Part shown: positions 39,481 through 52,729 of the stretch, piece after piece
How positions within the stretch are numbered: position 1 is the stretch's first letter
Layout of the letters: every line of letters starts with the position of its first letter
NCBI RefSeq assembly: GCF_036320965.1
Contig: NC_092248.1
Span: 24,385,477 to 24,449,476, forward strand
DNA length: 64,000 nucleotides
Reading direction: 5' to 3'
Source of the DNA: Panulirus ornatus
Taxonomy: Eukaryota; Arthropoda; Malacostraca; Decapoda; Palinuridae
Made by a program: the position numbers and the translations under genes
The notes under the pieces: generated by a model
The model's database searches: none
What the model saw: only the letters and a program-made list of their open reading frames with translations
What the model was told of the DNA's origin: nothing

Positions 39481-39698
39481 TCAAGTTTTCTATTGTGTTT
39501 TCATCTGGGTGTATGGAGAGGTCATTGGAGCAGCATGGAGTGATAGCAGGTAGCTGGATGAGGCTGGGTAATATCTGAAAGCGGTCTTACACGTAGTTTT
39601 GCGTTCCTAATCTCAACCTGAAGGATGGTAGCTAAAATATGCTTTTCATGATAATTTCACGTAGACAAATGACAGAAATGTTAACACTGGAGGAATAC

Positions 39699-39877
39699 CT
39701 GAATCCCCATCCAGAAACTGGCAGCGTAAAAATTCCTCTATTGCTGATGTAGATGGGGGTTTGCCCCTGGGAGCCAGCGTAGTAGGAAGCGACGATGACA
39801 CTTATGTGGTTTTTGATGCTGACGAAGGTGTAGCGTCCTCCTAGCACCTTGGCCATCCCCTCCTCCACATCTAGTAC
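39699..39877 (-). CDS. Ionotropic receptor gene, exon for middle of ligand-binding lobe S2
   Basis: Acceptor TTTACTAG|GTACTAG opens in phase 0, and donor GGATTCAG|GTATTC closes in phase 2. The 179-base exon encodes VLDVEEGMAKVLGGRYTFVS, then a strand-rich segment (HISVIVASYYAGS), and ends in IYISNRGIFTLPVSGWGF. In IRs this is the S2 region between TM2 and the GWxxRKGSP motif. It joins in frame to the exon at 50,280-50,516 (FYEEME|VLDVEEGM). A degenerate RTE element begins only about 40 bases upstream of the acceptor. A second AG seven bases downstream (GTACTAG|ATG) would break the phase, so the first AG was chosen. Confidence 0.87.
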
Positions 39878-39914
39878 CTAGTAAACATTGGCGTACCATT
39901 CTCATTATCATTAT

Positions 39915-41040
39915 ATATTTGGTCTTGGTGATGTACGACGTGAGAGGGTAAGGGAGAATGGTTTGGTAAACAGAGAAGAGGTAGTGAAAGCTTTGCGGAA
40001 GATGAAATCCGGCAAAGCGGTGAGTTTGGATGGTATTGCAGTAGAATCTATCAAAAAAGGGGTTAACTTTGTTGCTGACTGGTTGGTAAGGATATTCAGT
40101 ACATGTATTGATCAAGGGGAAGTGCCTGAGGATTGACGGAATACAAGCATAGTGTCACTGGACAAAGACAAAGGGGATAAAAGTGAGTGTTTAACTGACA
40201 AAGGCATACGTTTGTCGAATATTCCTGGAAAATTATATGGGAGGGCATTGATGGAGAAGATAAAGGTATGTACAGAGCATCAGATTGAGGAAGAGCAGTG
40301 TGATTTCAGAAGTGTTATAGGATTTGTCGATCAGATGTTTGCTTTGAAAAATGTATGTGAAAAATACTAGGAAAACAGATGGATTTGTATGTTGCATTTA
40401 TGGATCTGGAAAAGGCATATGACAAGTTTGATAGAGATTCTTTGTGGAAAGGTTTTAGGAGTGTATGGTGTGGAAGGTGAGTTGTTAGAAGCAGCGAATA
40501 TTTTTCACCAAGGCGTACCGGTAGGAAGATAGGAGTGATTTATTCTCAGTTAATGTCGGTTTGCAGCAGGGGTGCGTGATGTCTCAATGGTTGTTTGATT
40601 TGTTTATGGATGAGGTGGTTAGGGATGTGAATGCAAGAGTTTTAAAGAGATGGCCAAGTATGCAGTCTGTTGTGGATGAAAGGGCTAGGGAGGTGAGTCA
40701 GTTATTGTTCGCTGAAGATACGGCGCTAGTGGCTGTATCGGATGAGAAACTGCAAAGGTTGGTGACTGAGTTTGGTAAAATAAGTGAAAGGAGAAACTTG
40801 ATATCAATTGCGAATATGAGGAAGGTTTTTTGATTCAGTAGGGTTGAGGAACAAGTTAATTGGAAGGTAAGCACTGAATGGAAAAAAAATGGAGGAAATG
40901 AAGTGTTTTAGCAATCTGGGAGTGGACTTAGCAGCGGAGGGAGCCGTGGAAGGGGAAGTGAGTCATAGGGTAGGGGAGGGGGCGAAGGTTCTTGGAGCAT
41001 TGAAGAATGTGTGGAAGGCGAGAACATTATCTCAGAAAGC
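39915..41040 (+). mobile_element. RTE-type LINE, old copy, first piece
   Basis: From the RT N-terminus (KMKSGKAVSLDGIAVESIKK) through a stop-ridden VPLYK region (SLDKDKGDKSEC) and motif C changed to LLFAEDTALVAVS, to the C-terminal [16 protein letters not shown] segment. Its many substitutions make it one of the most diverged RTE copies. Confidence 0.82.
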
Positions 41041-42478
41041 AAATGATGCGTGTGGCATGAAAAAGATGGGAGGTGGGCAATTTAGAGAGGATAATGATTG
41101 GTGGAATGAAAAGGTAGGAATGTTAGTGAAAGAGGAGAGAGAGACGTTTGAACGATTTTTGCAGGGAAGTAGTGCAAATGACCCGGAGATGCATAAAAGA
41201 AAGTAGCAGGAGTTCAAGAGAAAGGTGCAAAAGGTGAAAAAGAGGGCAAATGAGAGTTGGGGAAAGAGAGTATCATTATATTTTAGGGTGAGTACAATGA
41301 TGTTTTAGAAGGAGGTAAATAAAGCACGTAAGACAAGAGAAAAAATGGGAACACGATGAAACGGGGCAAATGGGGAGGGAATAACAAGTAATAATGAAGC
41401 AAGAAGGAGATGGACAGAATGTTTTGAAAGTTTCTTGAATGTGTTTCATGATACAGTGGCAGATATAGGGTATTTCGATCGGGGTGGTGTGTGAAGTGAG
41501 AAGGTCAGGAAAATAGTTTAGTGAATAGAGAGGAGGTTCGTGAATGCTCTACGGAAGATGAAAGCCGGGAAGGCGGCGGGTATAGATGGCATTGCAGTGG
41601 AAATCATAAAAAGTGGTGTGACTTTGTTGTTGTTTGGTTAGTAAGAATATTCAATGAAAGTATGGATCATGGTGAAATGCCTGAGGATTAGCGGATTCCA
41701 TGCATAGTGTCATTGTACAAAGACAAAGGGGAGAAAGGTGAGTCTTCATATAAAAGAAGCATAAGTCTGTTGAGTATTCCTAGGAAATTATATGGGAGGG
41801 TATTGATTGAGAGGGAGAAGGCATGTACAGAGCATTAGATTGGGGAAGAACAGTGTGGTTTCAGAAGTCGTAGAGGATGTGTGGATCAAGTGCTTGCTTT
41901 GAAGAATGTATATGAGAAATACATAGAAAATCAGATTGATTTGTATGTAGCATTTATAGATCTAGAGACAGCATATGATAGAGTTAATAGAGATGCTCTA
42001 CGGAAAGTCTCAAGAGTATATGGCATTGAAGTAAGTTGCTAGAAGCAGTGAAAAGTTTTTGTCAACGATGCAATGCATGTGTACGTGTAGGAAGAGAGGA
42101 AAGCGATTGGTTCCCAGTGAACATCGGTTTGAGGAAGGGATGTCTCTATGGCCGTTTAACTTGCTTAAGGATTGAGTTGTTAGGACGGTGAATACAATAG
42201 TCTTGAAGAGAGGAGCAAGTATGCAGTCTGTTATGGATGAGAAGGTTTGGAAAGTGTCAGTTGTTCCTGGTGGATGATTTGAGTGAGAAACTGCAAAAGT
42301 TGGTGACTGATCTTGGTAAAGTGTATGAAAGAAGAAAGCTCAGGGTACATGTAAATAAGAGCAAGGTCATTAGGTTAAGTAGGGTTGAGGGACGAGTCAT
42401 TTCAGAGGTAACACTGAATGGAGAAAAACAGGTAGAAGTGAAACGTTTTAGAAATATAGGAGCGGAGTGAGCAGCGGA
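41041..42478 (+). mobile_element. RTE-type LINE, old copy, second piece
   Basis: Restarts in the endonuclease-to-linker region (NDACGMKKMGGGQFREDNDW) and runs again through RT with frameshifts and stops to about 42,478. The FADD region is deleted near 42,260. The join at 41,040 is at a short shared GCAAA/ATG stretch. Confidence 0.8.
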
Positions 42479-45043
<2,565 letters not shown>

Positions 45044-46455
45044 TCTTTTTTTTTCTTTGTCGCTGTCTCCAGCGTTTGCGAGGTAGCGCAAGGAAACAGA
45101 CGAAAGAAATGGCCCAACCCACCTCCATACACATGTATATCAATACGTCCACACACGCAAATATACATACCTACACAGCTTTCCATGGTTTACCCCAGAC
45201 GCTTCACATGCCCTGATTCAATCCACTGACAGCACGTCAACCCCGGTATACCACATCGATCCAATTCACTCTATTCCTTGCCCTCCTTTCACCCTCCTGC
45301 ATGTTCAGGCCCCGATCACACAAAATCTTTTTCACTCCATCTTTCCACCTCCAATTTGGTCTCCCACTTCTCCTCGTTCCCTCCACCTTTGACACATATA
45401 TCCTCTTGGTCAATCTTTCCTCACTCATTCTCTCCATGTGCCCAAGCCATTTCAAAACACCCTCTTCTGCTCTCTCAACCACGCTCTTTTTATTTCCACA
45501 CATCTCTCTCACCCTTACGTTACTTACTCGATCAAACCACCTCACACCACACATTGTCCTCAAACATCTCATTTCCAGCACATCCATCCTCCTGCGCACA
45601 ACTCTATCCATAGCCCACGCCTCGCAACCATACAACATTGTTGGAATCACTATTCCTTCAAACATACCCATTGTTGCTTTCCGAGATAATGTTCTCGACT
45701 TCCACACATTCTTCAAGGCTCCCAGAATTCTCGCCCCCTCCCCCACCCTATGATCCACTTCCGCTTCCATGGTTCCATCCGCTGCCAGATCCACTCCCAG
45801 ATACGTAAAACGCTTTACTTCCTCCAGCTTTTCTCCATTCAAACTTACCTCCCAATTGACTTGACCCTCAACCCTTCTGTACCTAATAACCTTGCTCTTA
45901 TTCACATTTACTCTTAACTTTCTTCTTTCACACACTTTACCAAACTCAGTCACCAGTTTCTGCAGTTTCTCACATGAATCAGCCACCAGCGCTGGATCTT
46001 CAGCGAACAACAACTGACTCACTTACCAAGCTCTCTCATCCCCAACAGACTTCATACTTGCCCCTCTTTCCAAAACTTTTGCATTCACCTCCCTAACAAC
46101 CCCATCCATAAACAAATTGAACAACCATGGAGACATCACACACCCCTGCCGCAAAACCTACATTCACTGAGAACCAATCACTTTCCTCTCTTCCTACACG
46201 TACACATGCCTTACATCCTCGATAAAAACTTTTCACTGCTTCTAACAACTTGCCTCCCACACCATATATTCTTGATACCTTCCACAGAGCATCTCTATCA
46301 ACTCTATCATATGCCTTCTCCTGATCCATAAATGGTACATACAAATCCATTTGCTTTTCTAAGTATTTCTCACATACATTCTTCAAAGGAAATACCTGAT
46401 CCACACATCCTCTACCACTTCTGAAACCACACTGCTCTTCCCCAATCTGATGCTC
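45044..46455 (-). mobile_element. RTE-type LINE, 5'-truncated
   Basis: Short 3' UTR at the left, then an open frame 46,022-45,237 from LLFAEDPALVADS (FADD changed to FAED) through the C-terminus. A one-base insertion near 46,155 disrupts motif B; the remaining RT ([17 protein letters not shown]) ends at EEQCGFRSG. Confidence 0.88.
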
Positions 46456-46740
46456 TAAAATGGGAAACCGAAGAAGGAGCCACGCGAGAAGTGCTCATCC
46501 TCCTCGAAGGCTCAGAATGAGGTATCTAAATGTGTGTGGATTCAACCAAGATGAGAAAAAAGGAGATACATGTAGTATGTTTGAGGAAAGGAACATGGAT
46601 GGGTTGGCTCTGAGTGACACGAAGCTCAAGGGTAAAGGGGAAGAGTGGTTTGGGGATGTCTTGGGAGTAAAGTAAGGGGTTAGTTAAAGGACAAGATCAG
46701 GGGAAGGAGTAGAACTACTCGTGAAACAGGAGTGGTGGGA
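46456..46740 (+). mobile_element. RTE 5' end fragment
   Basis: Starts at the element's ATG (MGNRRRSHARSAHPPRR), keeps RYLNVCGFNQDEKKG and LALSDTKLKGKGEEWFGDV, and breaks at about 46,740. It sits head-to-head with the preceding minus-strand RTE. Confidence 0.85.
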
Positions 46741-49564
46741 GTCGCCACCCCGCCACACATGAAATGAAAACCCCTTCCCCCCGCATGTGCGCGAGGTAGC
46801 GCTGGGAGAGACAACAAAGTCCATATTCGTTCATAATCAGTCTCTAGCTGTCATGTATAATGCACCGGAACCACAGCTCGTTTTCCTCATCCAGGCCCCA
46901 TAAAACTTTCCATGGTATACCCCAGAAGCTTCACATGCCCTGGGTCTGTCCATTGACAGCAATTCGACCCCGGTATACCACATCGTTCCATTTCACTCTA
47001 TTCTTCTCGTTCCTTCCACCTCTTACACATATATCCTCGTTGTCAATCTTTCCTCACTCATTCTCTCCATGTGACCAAACCATTTCAAAGCACCCTCTTC
47101 TGCTCTTTTAACCATAATCTTTTTATATCCACATATCTCTCTTACCCTTTCATTAATTACTCGATCAAACCACCTAATATCATATATTGTCCTTAAGCAA
47201 CTCATTTCCAGCACATCCACCCTCCTCCGCACAACTCTATCTATAGCCCTCGCCTCGCAACCATATCACATTGTTGGAACCACGATTCCTTTAAACATAC
47301 CCAGTTTTTCTTTCCAAGATAACGTTAACGGCTTCCACACATTTTTTTAACTCTCCCCGAACTTTCGATCCTTCCCCCACCCTATGATTCACTTCCGCTT
47401 CTATGTTTCCATGCGCTGCCAAATCCACTCCCAGATATCTAAAACAATTCACTTTCTCCATTTTTTCTCCATTCAAACTTATCCCCCAATTGACTTGTCC
47501 TTCAACCCTACTGTACCTAATAACCTTGATCTTATTCAAATTTACTTTCAGCTTTCTTTTTTCACACACTTTACCAAACTCAGTCACCAGCTTTTGCAGT
47601 TTCTTACCCGAATCAGCCACCAGCGTTGTATCATCAGCGAACAATAACTTACTTATTTCCCAAGCTCTCTCATTCACAACAGACTTGATACTTGCCCCTC
47701 TTTCCAAAACTCTTGCATTCACCTCTCTAACAGTCCCATCCCTAAACAAATCAAAGAACCATAGAGACATCACACACCCCTGGTGCAAACCAACATTCAC
47801 TGAGAACCAATCACCTTCCTCTCTTCCTACACGTACACATGCCTTACATCCTTGATAAAAGCTTTTCACTGCTTCTAAGAATTTATCTCCCACACAGTAT
47901 ATTCTAAATACCTTCTACAAAGCATCTCTATCAACTCTATCATATGCCTTCTCCAGATCCATAAATGCTACATACAAATCCATTTGCTTTTCTAAGTATT
48001 TCTCACATACATTTTTCAAAGCAAACACCGGACCCAGACATCCTCTACCACTTCTGAAACCACACTGCTCTTCCCCAATCTGATGCTCTGTATATGCCTT
48101 CACCCTCTCAATCAATACCCTCCCATATAATTTCCCATGAATACTCAACAATACCTCTGTAATTTGAGCACTCACTTTTATCCCCTTTGCCTTTGTACAA
48201 TGGCACTATGCACGCATTCCGCCAGTCATCAGGAACCCCAAGAGTCATACATACATTATATATCCTTACCATCCGGTCAACCATACTGTCTCCCCCCTTT
48301 TTAATAGATTTCACTGCAATACCATCCAAACCCGCCGCCTTGCCGGCTTTCCTCTTTCGCAAATCTTTTACTACCTCTTCTCTGTTTACCAAATCATTCT
48401 CCCTAACCCTCTCACTTTGTACACCACTTCGACCAAAACACCCTATATCTTCCACTCTATTATCAAACATGTTCAACAAACCTCCAAAATACTCACTTCA
48501 TCCCCTTCTCACATCATCACTACTTTTTATCACCTCCCCATTAGCCCCCTTCACTGATATTCCTATTTGTTCCCTTGTCTTACGCACTTTATTTAAATCT
48601 TTCCAAAACATCGTTTTATTCTCCCTAAAATTTAATGATACTCTCTCACCCCAAGTCTCATTTGCCCTCTTTTTCGCCTCTTGCACCTTTCTGTTGAACT
48701 CCTGCCTCTTTATTTTATACATATCCCACTCATTTGTATCCTTTCCCGGCAAAAATCAAGTAAATACCTCTCTCTTCTCTTTCACTTTCTTCTTGAATAC
48801 AACATTCACTACCCTTCCTAATCACCCCACCTCCCACGCTTCTCATGCCACAAGCATCTTTTGCGCAAGCCATCACTGCTTCCCGAAATACAGCTAATTC
48901 CTCCTCCACTCCCCTTACCTCCTTTGTTCTCTCCTTTTTCCATTCTGTACTCAGTTTCTCCTGGTACTTCCTCACAGAAGTCTCTTTCCCAAGCTCACTT
49001 ACTCTCACCACTCTCTTCATCCCAACATTCTCTCTTCTTTTCTGAAATCCTTTACAAATCTTCACCTTCGCCTCCAGAAGATAATGATCAGACATTCCTC
49101 CAATTGCACCTCTCAGAACATTAACATCCAAAAGTCTCTCTTTCGCGCGCCTATCAATTGACACGTTATCCAATAACTCTCTCTGGCCATCTCTCCTACT
49201 TACATATGAATTTTTATATATACCTCTCTTTTCAAACTAGTTATTCTAAATCACCAGTCCTTTATCAGCACATAATTCTACAAGCTCTTCACCATTTCCA
49301 TTTACAACACTGAACGCCCCATGTACACCAATTATTCCTTCAGCTGCCACATTACTCATCTTTGCATTCAAATCACCCATCACTTTAACCTGGTCTCGTG
49401 CATCAAAACCACTAACACACTCACTCAGCTGCTCCCAAAACAATTACCTCTCATGATCTTCCTTCCCATGCCCAGGTGCATATGCACCAATCATCACTCA
49501 TCTCTCTCCATCCATTTTCAGTCTTACCCATATCAATCTAGAATTTAATTTCTTACTCTCTCTC

Positions 49565-49567
<3 letters not shown>
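46741..49567 (-). mobile_element. RTE-type LINE, nearly complete, degenerate
   Basis: The long 3' UTR at the left lacks its final tail. RT follows with a ~110-base deletion near 47,006. The catalytic part is open (47,893-47,291; LHQGCVMSLWFFDLF, LLFADDTTLVADS). The linker and endonuclease follow up to KKLNSRLIWVRLKMDGER at the right, where (AT)n cuts off the 5' end. Several frameshifts are present. Confidence 0.87.

Positions 49568-49659
<92 letters not shown>
49568..49659. repeat. (AT)n microsatellite
   Basis: About 92 bases of AT between the truncated RTE and a short RTE-derived element. Confidence 0.95.
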
Positions 49660-49662
<3 letters not shown>

Positions 49663-49885
49663 CCCTGAGGAAAAGCGAGAAAGAATGCTTCCCACGTATT
49701 CCCCGCGTGTCGTAAAAGGCGACCGTCTAAAATGGGAGGGAGCGAGGAACTGGAAATCCTTCCCTCTCGTTTTCAATTTTCCAAAAGAGGGAACAGAGAA
49801 GGGGGCCAACTGAGGATATTCCCTCTATGGCTCAATCCTCAGTTGTTAACGCTACTTCACTAACGCGGGAAATTGGAAACATGAA
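49660..49885 (+). mobile_element. Short RTE-derived element, copy 6, older
   Basis: The same element in plus orientation. It begins ATCCCTGAGGAAAAGCGAG after (AT)n and ends in AACGCTACTTCACTAACGCG, GGAAATTGG and an A-run. It is more diverged than copies 1-4. Confidence 0.72.
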
Positions 49886-50279
49886 AAAAAAATATCTGCT
49901 GATAACCATGAGAAAAATTAAACATATGCTCAAGTGCACTTCGTGTAATAATTACAATTGTGATTATGGACAATGTTAATCAATTGTCATAAGTGAAAGA
50001 TCGTTATGTGGTGGCATAGCATACTTTATAGTCAGTAGAAATCCTCTAGAAGCTGTTAATTCTCACTTAATAAACAATTTAAGCAGTTGATGAAATTGAA
50101 AGATTCTTTAATCAAAAGATTTTTATGATCGTCCTCTTCATTACCACATGGACCTACCACAACATATAACCCAATCTCTCTACCAAGACCAATAATGAGT
50201 TTATTGGTGATCAACTTTATCCTCATCTTTTGCATATACTGATTCCTCAACTTGATGAATAACTTTTATACAGACTCAC
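49886..50279. other. Intronic sequence, nothing recognised
   Basis: AT-rich unique sequence next to the TM2 exon donor. Confidence 0.4.
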
Positions 50280-50516
50280 CTCCATTTCCTCGTAGAACTT
50301 CTTCACCAACGGGTGCGTGTGCTTCGATAAGTAATCGTAAGGTATTCCCTTAAGCATCCACGTCTCCATGCCCCACTTCCAGCTTGCCTGTTGCATCAGG
50401 TCCTCCAAGGTATCAATGGGCCGGGACTTTCCCTGGACTGTCAGATGGGAGATCAGTGATGATCGGAACGCTGTAGTGACGATCAGAGAGAATAGCAGCC
50501 ACCATCCTACCAATAC
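50280..50516 (-). CDS. Ionotropic receptor gene, exon for pore end, TM2 and start of S2
   Basis: Acceptor CTGTGTGCAG|GTATTG and a consensus donor ATGGAG|GTGAGT bound a 237-base, 79-codon, phase 0-0 exon. It encodes VLVGWWLLFSLIVTTAF followed by RSSLISHLTVQGKSRPIDTL. This is the TM2 signature of IRs (G-W-W-L-F-x-L-I-x-T-x-A-[FY]-x-S-S-L), replacing the SYTANLAAF of true glutamate receptors. The next segment, I-D-T-L-E-D-L, is the usual start of lobe S2. The C-terminal half (KKFYEEME) leads into the next exon. This exon carries the most diagnostic IR motif in the window. Confidence 0.92.
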
Positions 50517-50689
50517 CTGCACACAGATTACGAGTTGTAAGTTAAGCTGTCATCACTTGCCTAGTTTCCGGACGCACAGGATAGATAGCAACCAAGGAGA
50601 GGCAGCCTGGTACATAACGCTACTGTCAGAATAACATGTCCCTTAGGAGGTTATCACCTCACTTAGTGAAGTACTATATTGCCACCACC

Positions 50690-51035
50690 ACACAAACACC
50701 ACCGCACAAACATTATCACACAAACATTATCACACAAACACCACCACACAAACATTATCACACAAACACCGCCACACAAACATTATCACACAAACACCAC
50801 CACACAAACATTATCACACAAACACCACCACACAAACACCTGCACACAAACACCACTACACAAACACCTGCACACAAACACCACCACACAAACACCACCA
50901 CACAAACATTATCACACAAACACCGCCACACAAACATTATCACACAAACACCACCACACAAACACCTGCACACAAACACCACTACACAAACACCTGCACA
51001 CAAACACCACCTCACAAACACCACCATACATAGTA
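50690..51035. repeat. 14-bp minisatellite
   Basis: About 24 copies of a 14-base unit alternating between CACCACCACACAAA, CATTATCACACAAA and CACCTGCACACAAA types, in higher-order blocks. It is intronic. Confidence 0.93.
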
Positions 51036-51177
51036 AGCCAAGTCGTCACTAACCCCTGTACATGGATGGCGACAATCACACAGCTAATGACCCAACAAAA
51101 ATTCACACAAAACTCAATGGCATATAAGATTCTGAATACTCTCTTGCTGCTAACCTTCCGCCTTCTAGTTCAACTTT

Positions 51178-51316
51178 CTTTCATCAAACACCACACCCTA
51201 TGCTTAATACCCTTTCATCAAACACCACACCCTATGCTTAATACCCTTTCATCAAACACCACACCCTATGCTTAATACCCTTTCATCAAACACCACACCC
51301 TATGCTTAATATCCTT
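51178..51316. repeat. 34-bp tandem repeat
   Basis: Four copies of a unit beginning TTTCATCAAACACCACACCC and ending CTATGCTTAATACC. Confidence 0.93.
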
Positions 51317-51539
51317 TCTTTATTATCAACGAAGAATATCAAGTCGTAGGATGCATAGGTTCAAGTTCGCAGCATAAAGTAAGACAGAAATATATTAGGA
51401 TTAGTAGATATGGAGGTTTCAGCCATTATGGCCAGAGAAGTGTTATTATTATCCGAAGAAGATTTCATTCTGATATCACTCACAAACACTAGAATATGGA
51501 GGACGAAAGACTAGTTTCGATGCCATGGGTAACACTCAC
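51317..51539. other. Intronic sequence, nothing recognised
   Basis: Unique sequence between the 34-bp repeat and the donor of the TM1 exon. Confidence 0.4.
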
Positions 51540-51724
51540 CCTTCCTGAGGTGTTGGTGGAGGGGTCAGAAGGCGGCTTCTCCAAGAGTGCGCCCCAGCCG
51601 TACAGGAGGGCGGTGTTGAAACTGACCGCAGGTCCTCCTACCATCCACCACCACGCCTTCTGCAGCAGCCACAGTACCACGCCCCACACCACCACACTCA
51701 CCACCACCGCCAACCACACCTCTC
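51540..51724 (-). CDS. Ionotropic receptor gene, exon for TM1 and pore loop
   Basis: Acceptor CTTATTCAG|GA and donor GGAAGG|GTGAGT frame a 185-base exon of 2 + 183 bases, ending in phase 0. It encodes EVWLAVVVSVVVWGVVLWLL, a clear transmembrane helix (TM1), then a tryptophan-rich loop. The pore region follows (FNTALLYGWGALLEKPPSDP) and the exon ends in STNTSGR. Joined to the next exon this gives SGRVLVGWWLLF, the normal IR pore-to-TM2 transition. The preceding exon ends in RPFVG, giving RPFVGEVWLA, the standard S1/TM1 junction of the family. The pore has no Q/R-site glutamine typical of AMPA receptors. Confidence 0.9.
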
Positions 51725-51939
51725 CTGAATAAGAAAGAAGATAAAACAGAGTTTTCATTGGTTGATTCATATATACAGAATGGAGCCAAAGTGTACATGT
51801 GAAACAAGAAGTTACAATATAACACGACATTCTAAAAGATTGTCTGGTTACGCTGATAAAGATATTCAAGAATTCATTCACACTTTTCATATTCATGAGC
51901 AGATCCTTGCTCGACAAAAACAAATCAAATCAACGATGC

Positions 51940-52022
51940 TTTCTACAACGGCAGGTGGTACTACCACTGGGTCGGGACAGGTGGTACTACCACTGGGTCG
52001 GGACAGGTGGTACTACCACTAG
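51940..52022. repeat. 26-bp tandem repeat
   Basis: Three copies of GGTGGTACTACCACTGGGTC plus GGGACA. Each unit holds the palindrome GTGGTACTACCAC, so units can form small hairpins. Confidence 0.9.
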
Positions 52023-52393
52023 GGTAGGGTAGGCTGAGCCAGTGCTGCAGCAGTTGTCACGTTACTCTCCCTGGTCCAGGTTTCTCTCCGCCTGACCAAC
52101 ACCAGTGTTGCCAGTATTCATTGTGCAAATCCACAATCTCTCTACATCTTACACATAAAACTTGACATGTTAATCAAGAGGATCTTTATCCTCAACTACC
52201 TTCTCCAATCGACCTTGAACCTTCCTTCCAAATTCCAGTCATCTTCGTCGCACACAGATCACATTGACCCTCACTCTAGTACGTGACTCCAGTCCCTGCA
52301 CTGCATTCCCTCCCCGACACCTCACGTCCAGGTTACAGGACGATGTTCACGTAGGCGGCCTTCCCACTGCCTCTGCTGCACATACACATACCA
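52023..52393. other. Intronic sequence, nothing recognised
   Basis: No repeat or coding feature recognised. Confidence 0.4.
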
Positions 52394-52705
52394 ATGAACA
52401 AGTCTCGGTCATGTATGAGAATATTCTCTGTTAACGATCGGAGTATACATAACAATAAGTCATGTATAAGATCATTCTATGTTAGCGATCGGAGTATACA
52501 TAAGTCATGTATGAGAATATTCTATGTTAGGGATCGCAGTATACATAACAATAAGTCATGTATAAGATTATTCTATGTTAATGATCGGAGTATACATAAC
52601 AATACGTCATGTATGAGAACATTTTATGTTATTGATCGGAGTATACATAACAATACGTCATGTATGAGAACATTTTATGTTATTGATCGGAGTATACATA
52701 ACAAA
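52394..52705. repeat. About 51-bp tandem repeat
   Basis: Six copies of a unit containing AAGTCATGTATGAGAATATT, TCTATGTTA and GATCGGAGTATACATAACAA. The plus-strand frame is open but repetitive, with no reason to call it a gene. Confidence 0.92.
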
Positions 52706-52729
52706 TTGTCTGAGTTGAAAATAACTGTA

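Noticed and set aside
50636..51275. Open frames of HTNTTTQTPPHKH-type repeats on both strands
   Set aside because: They are translations of the 14-bp minisatellite; the different frames are equally open, which argues against selection on a protein.
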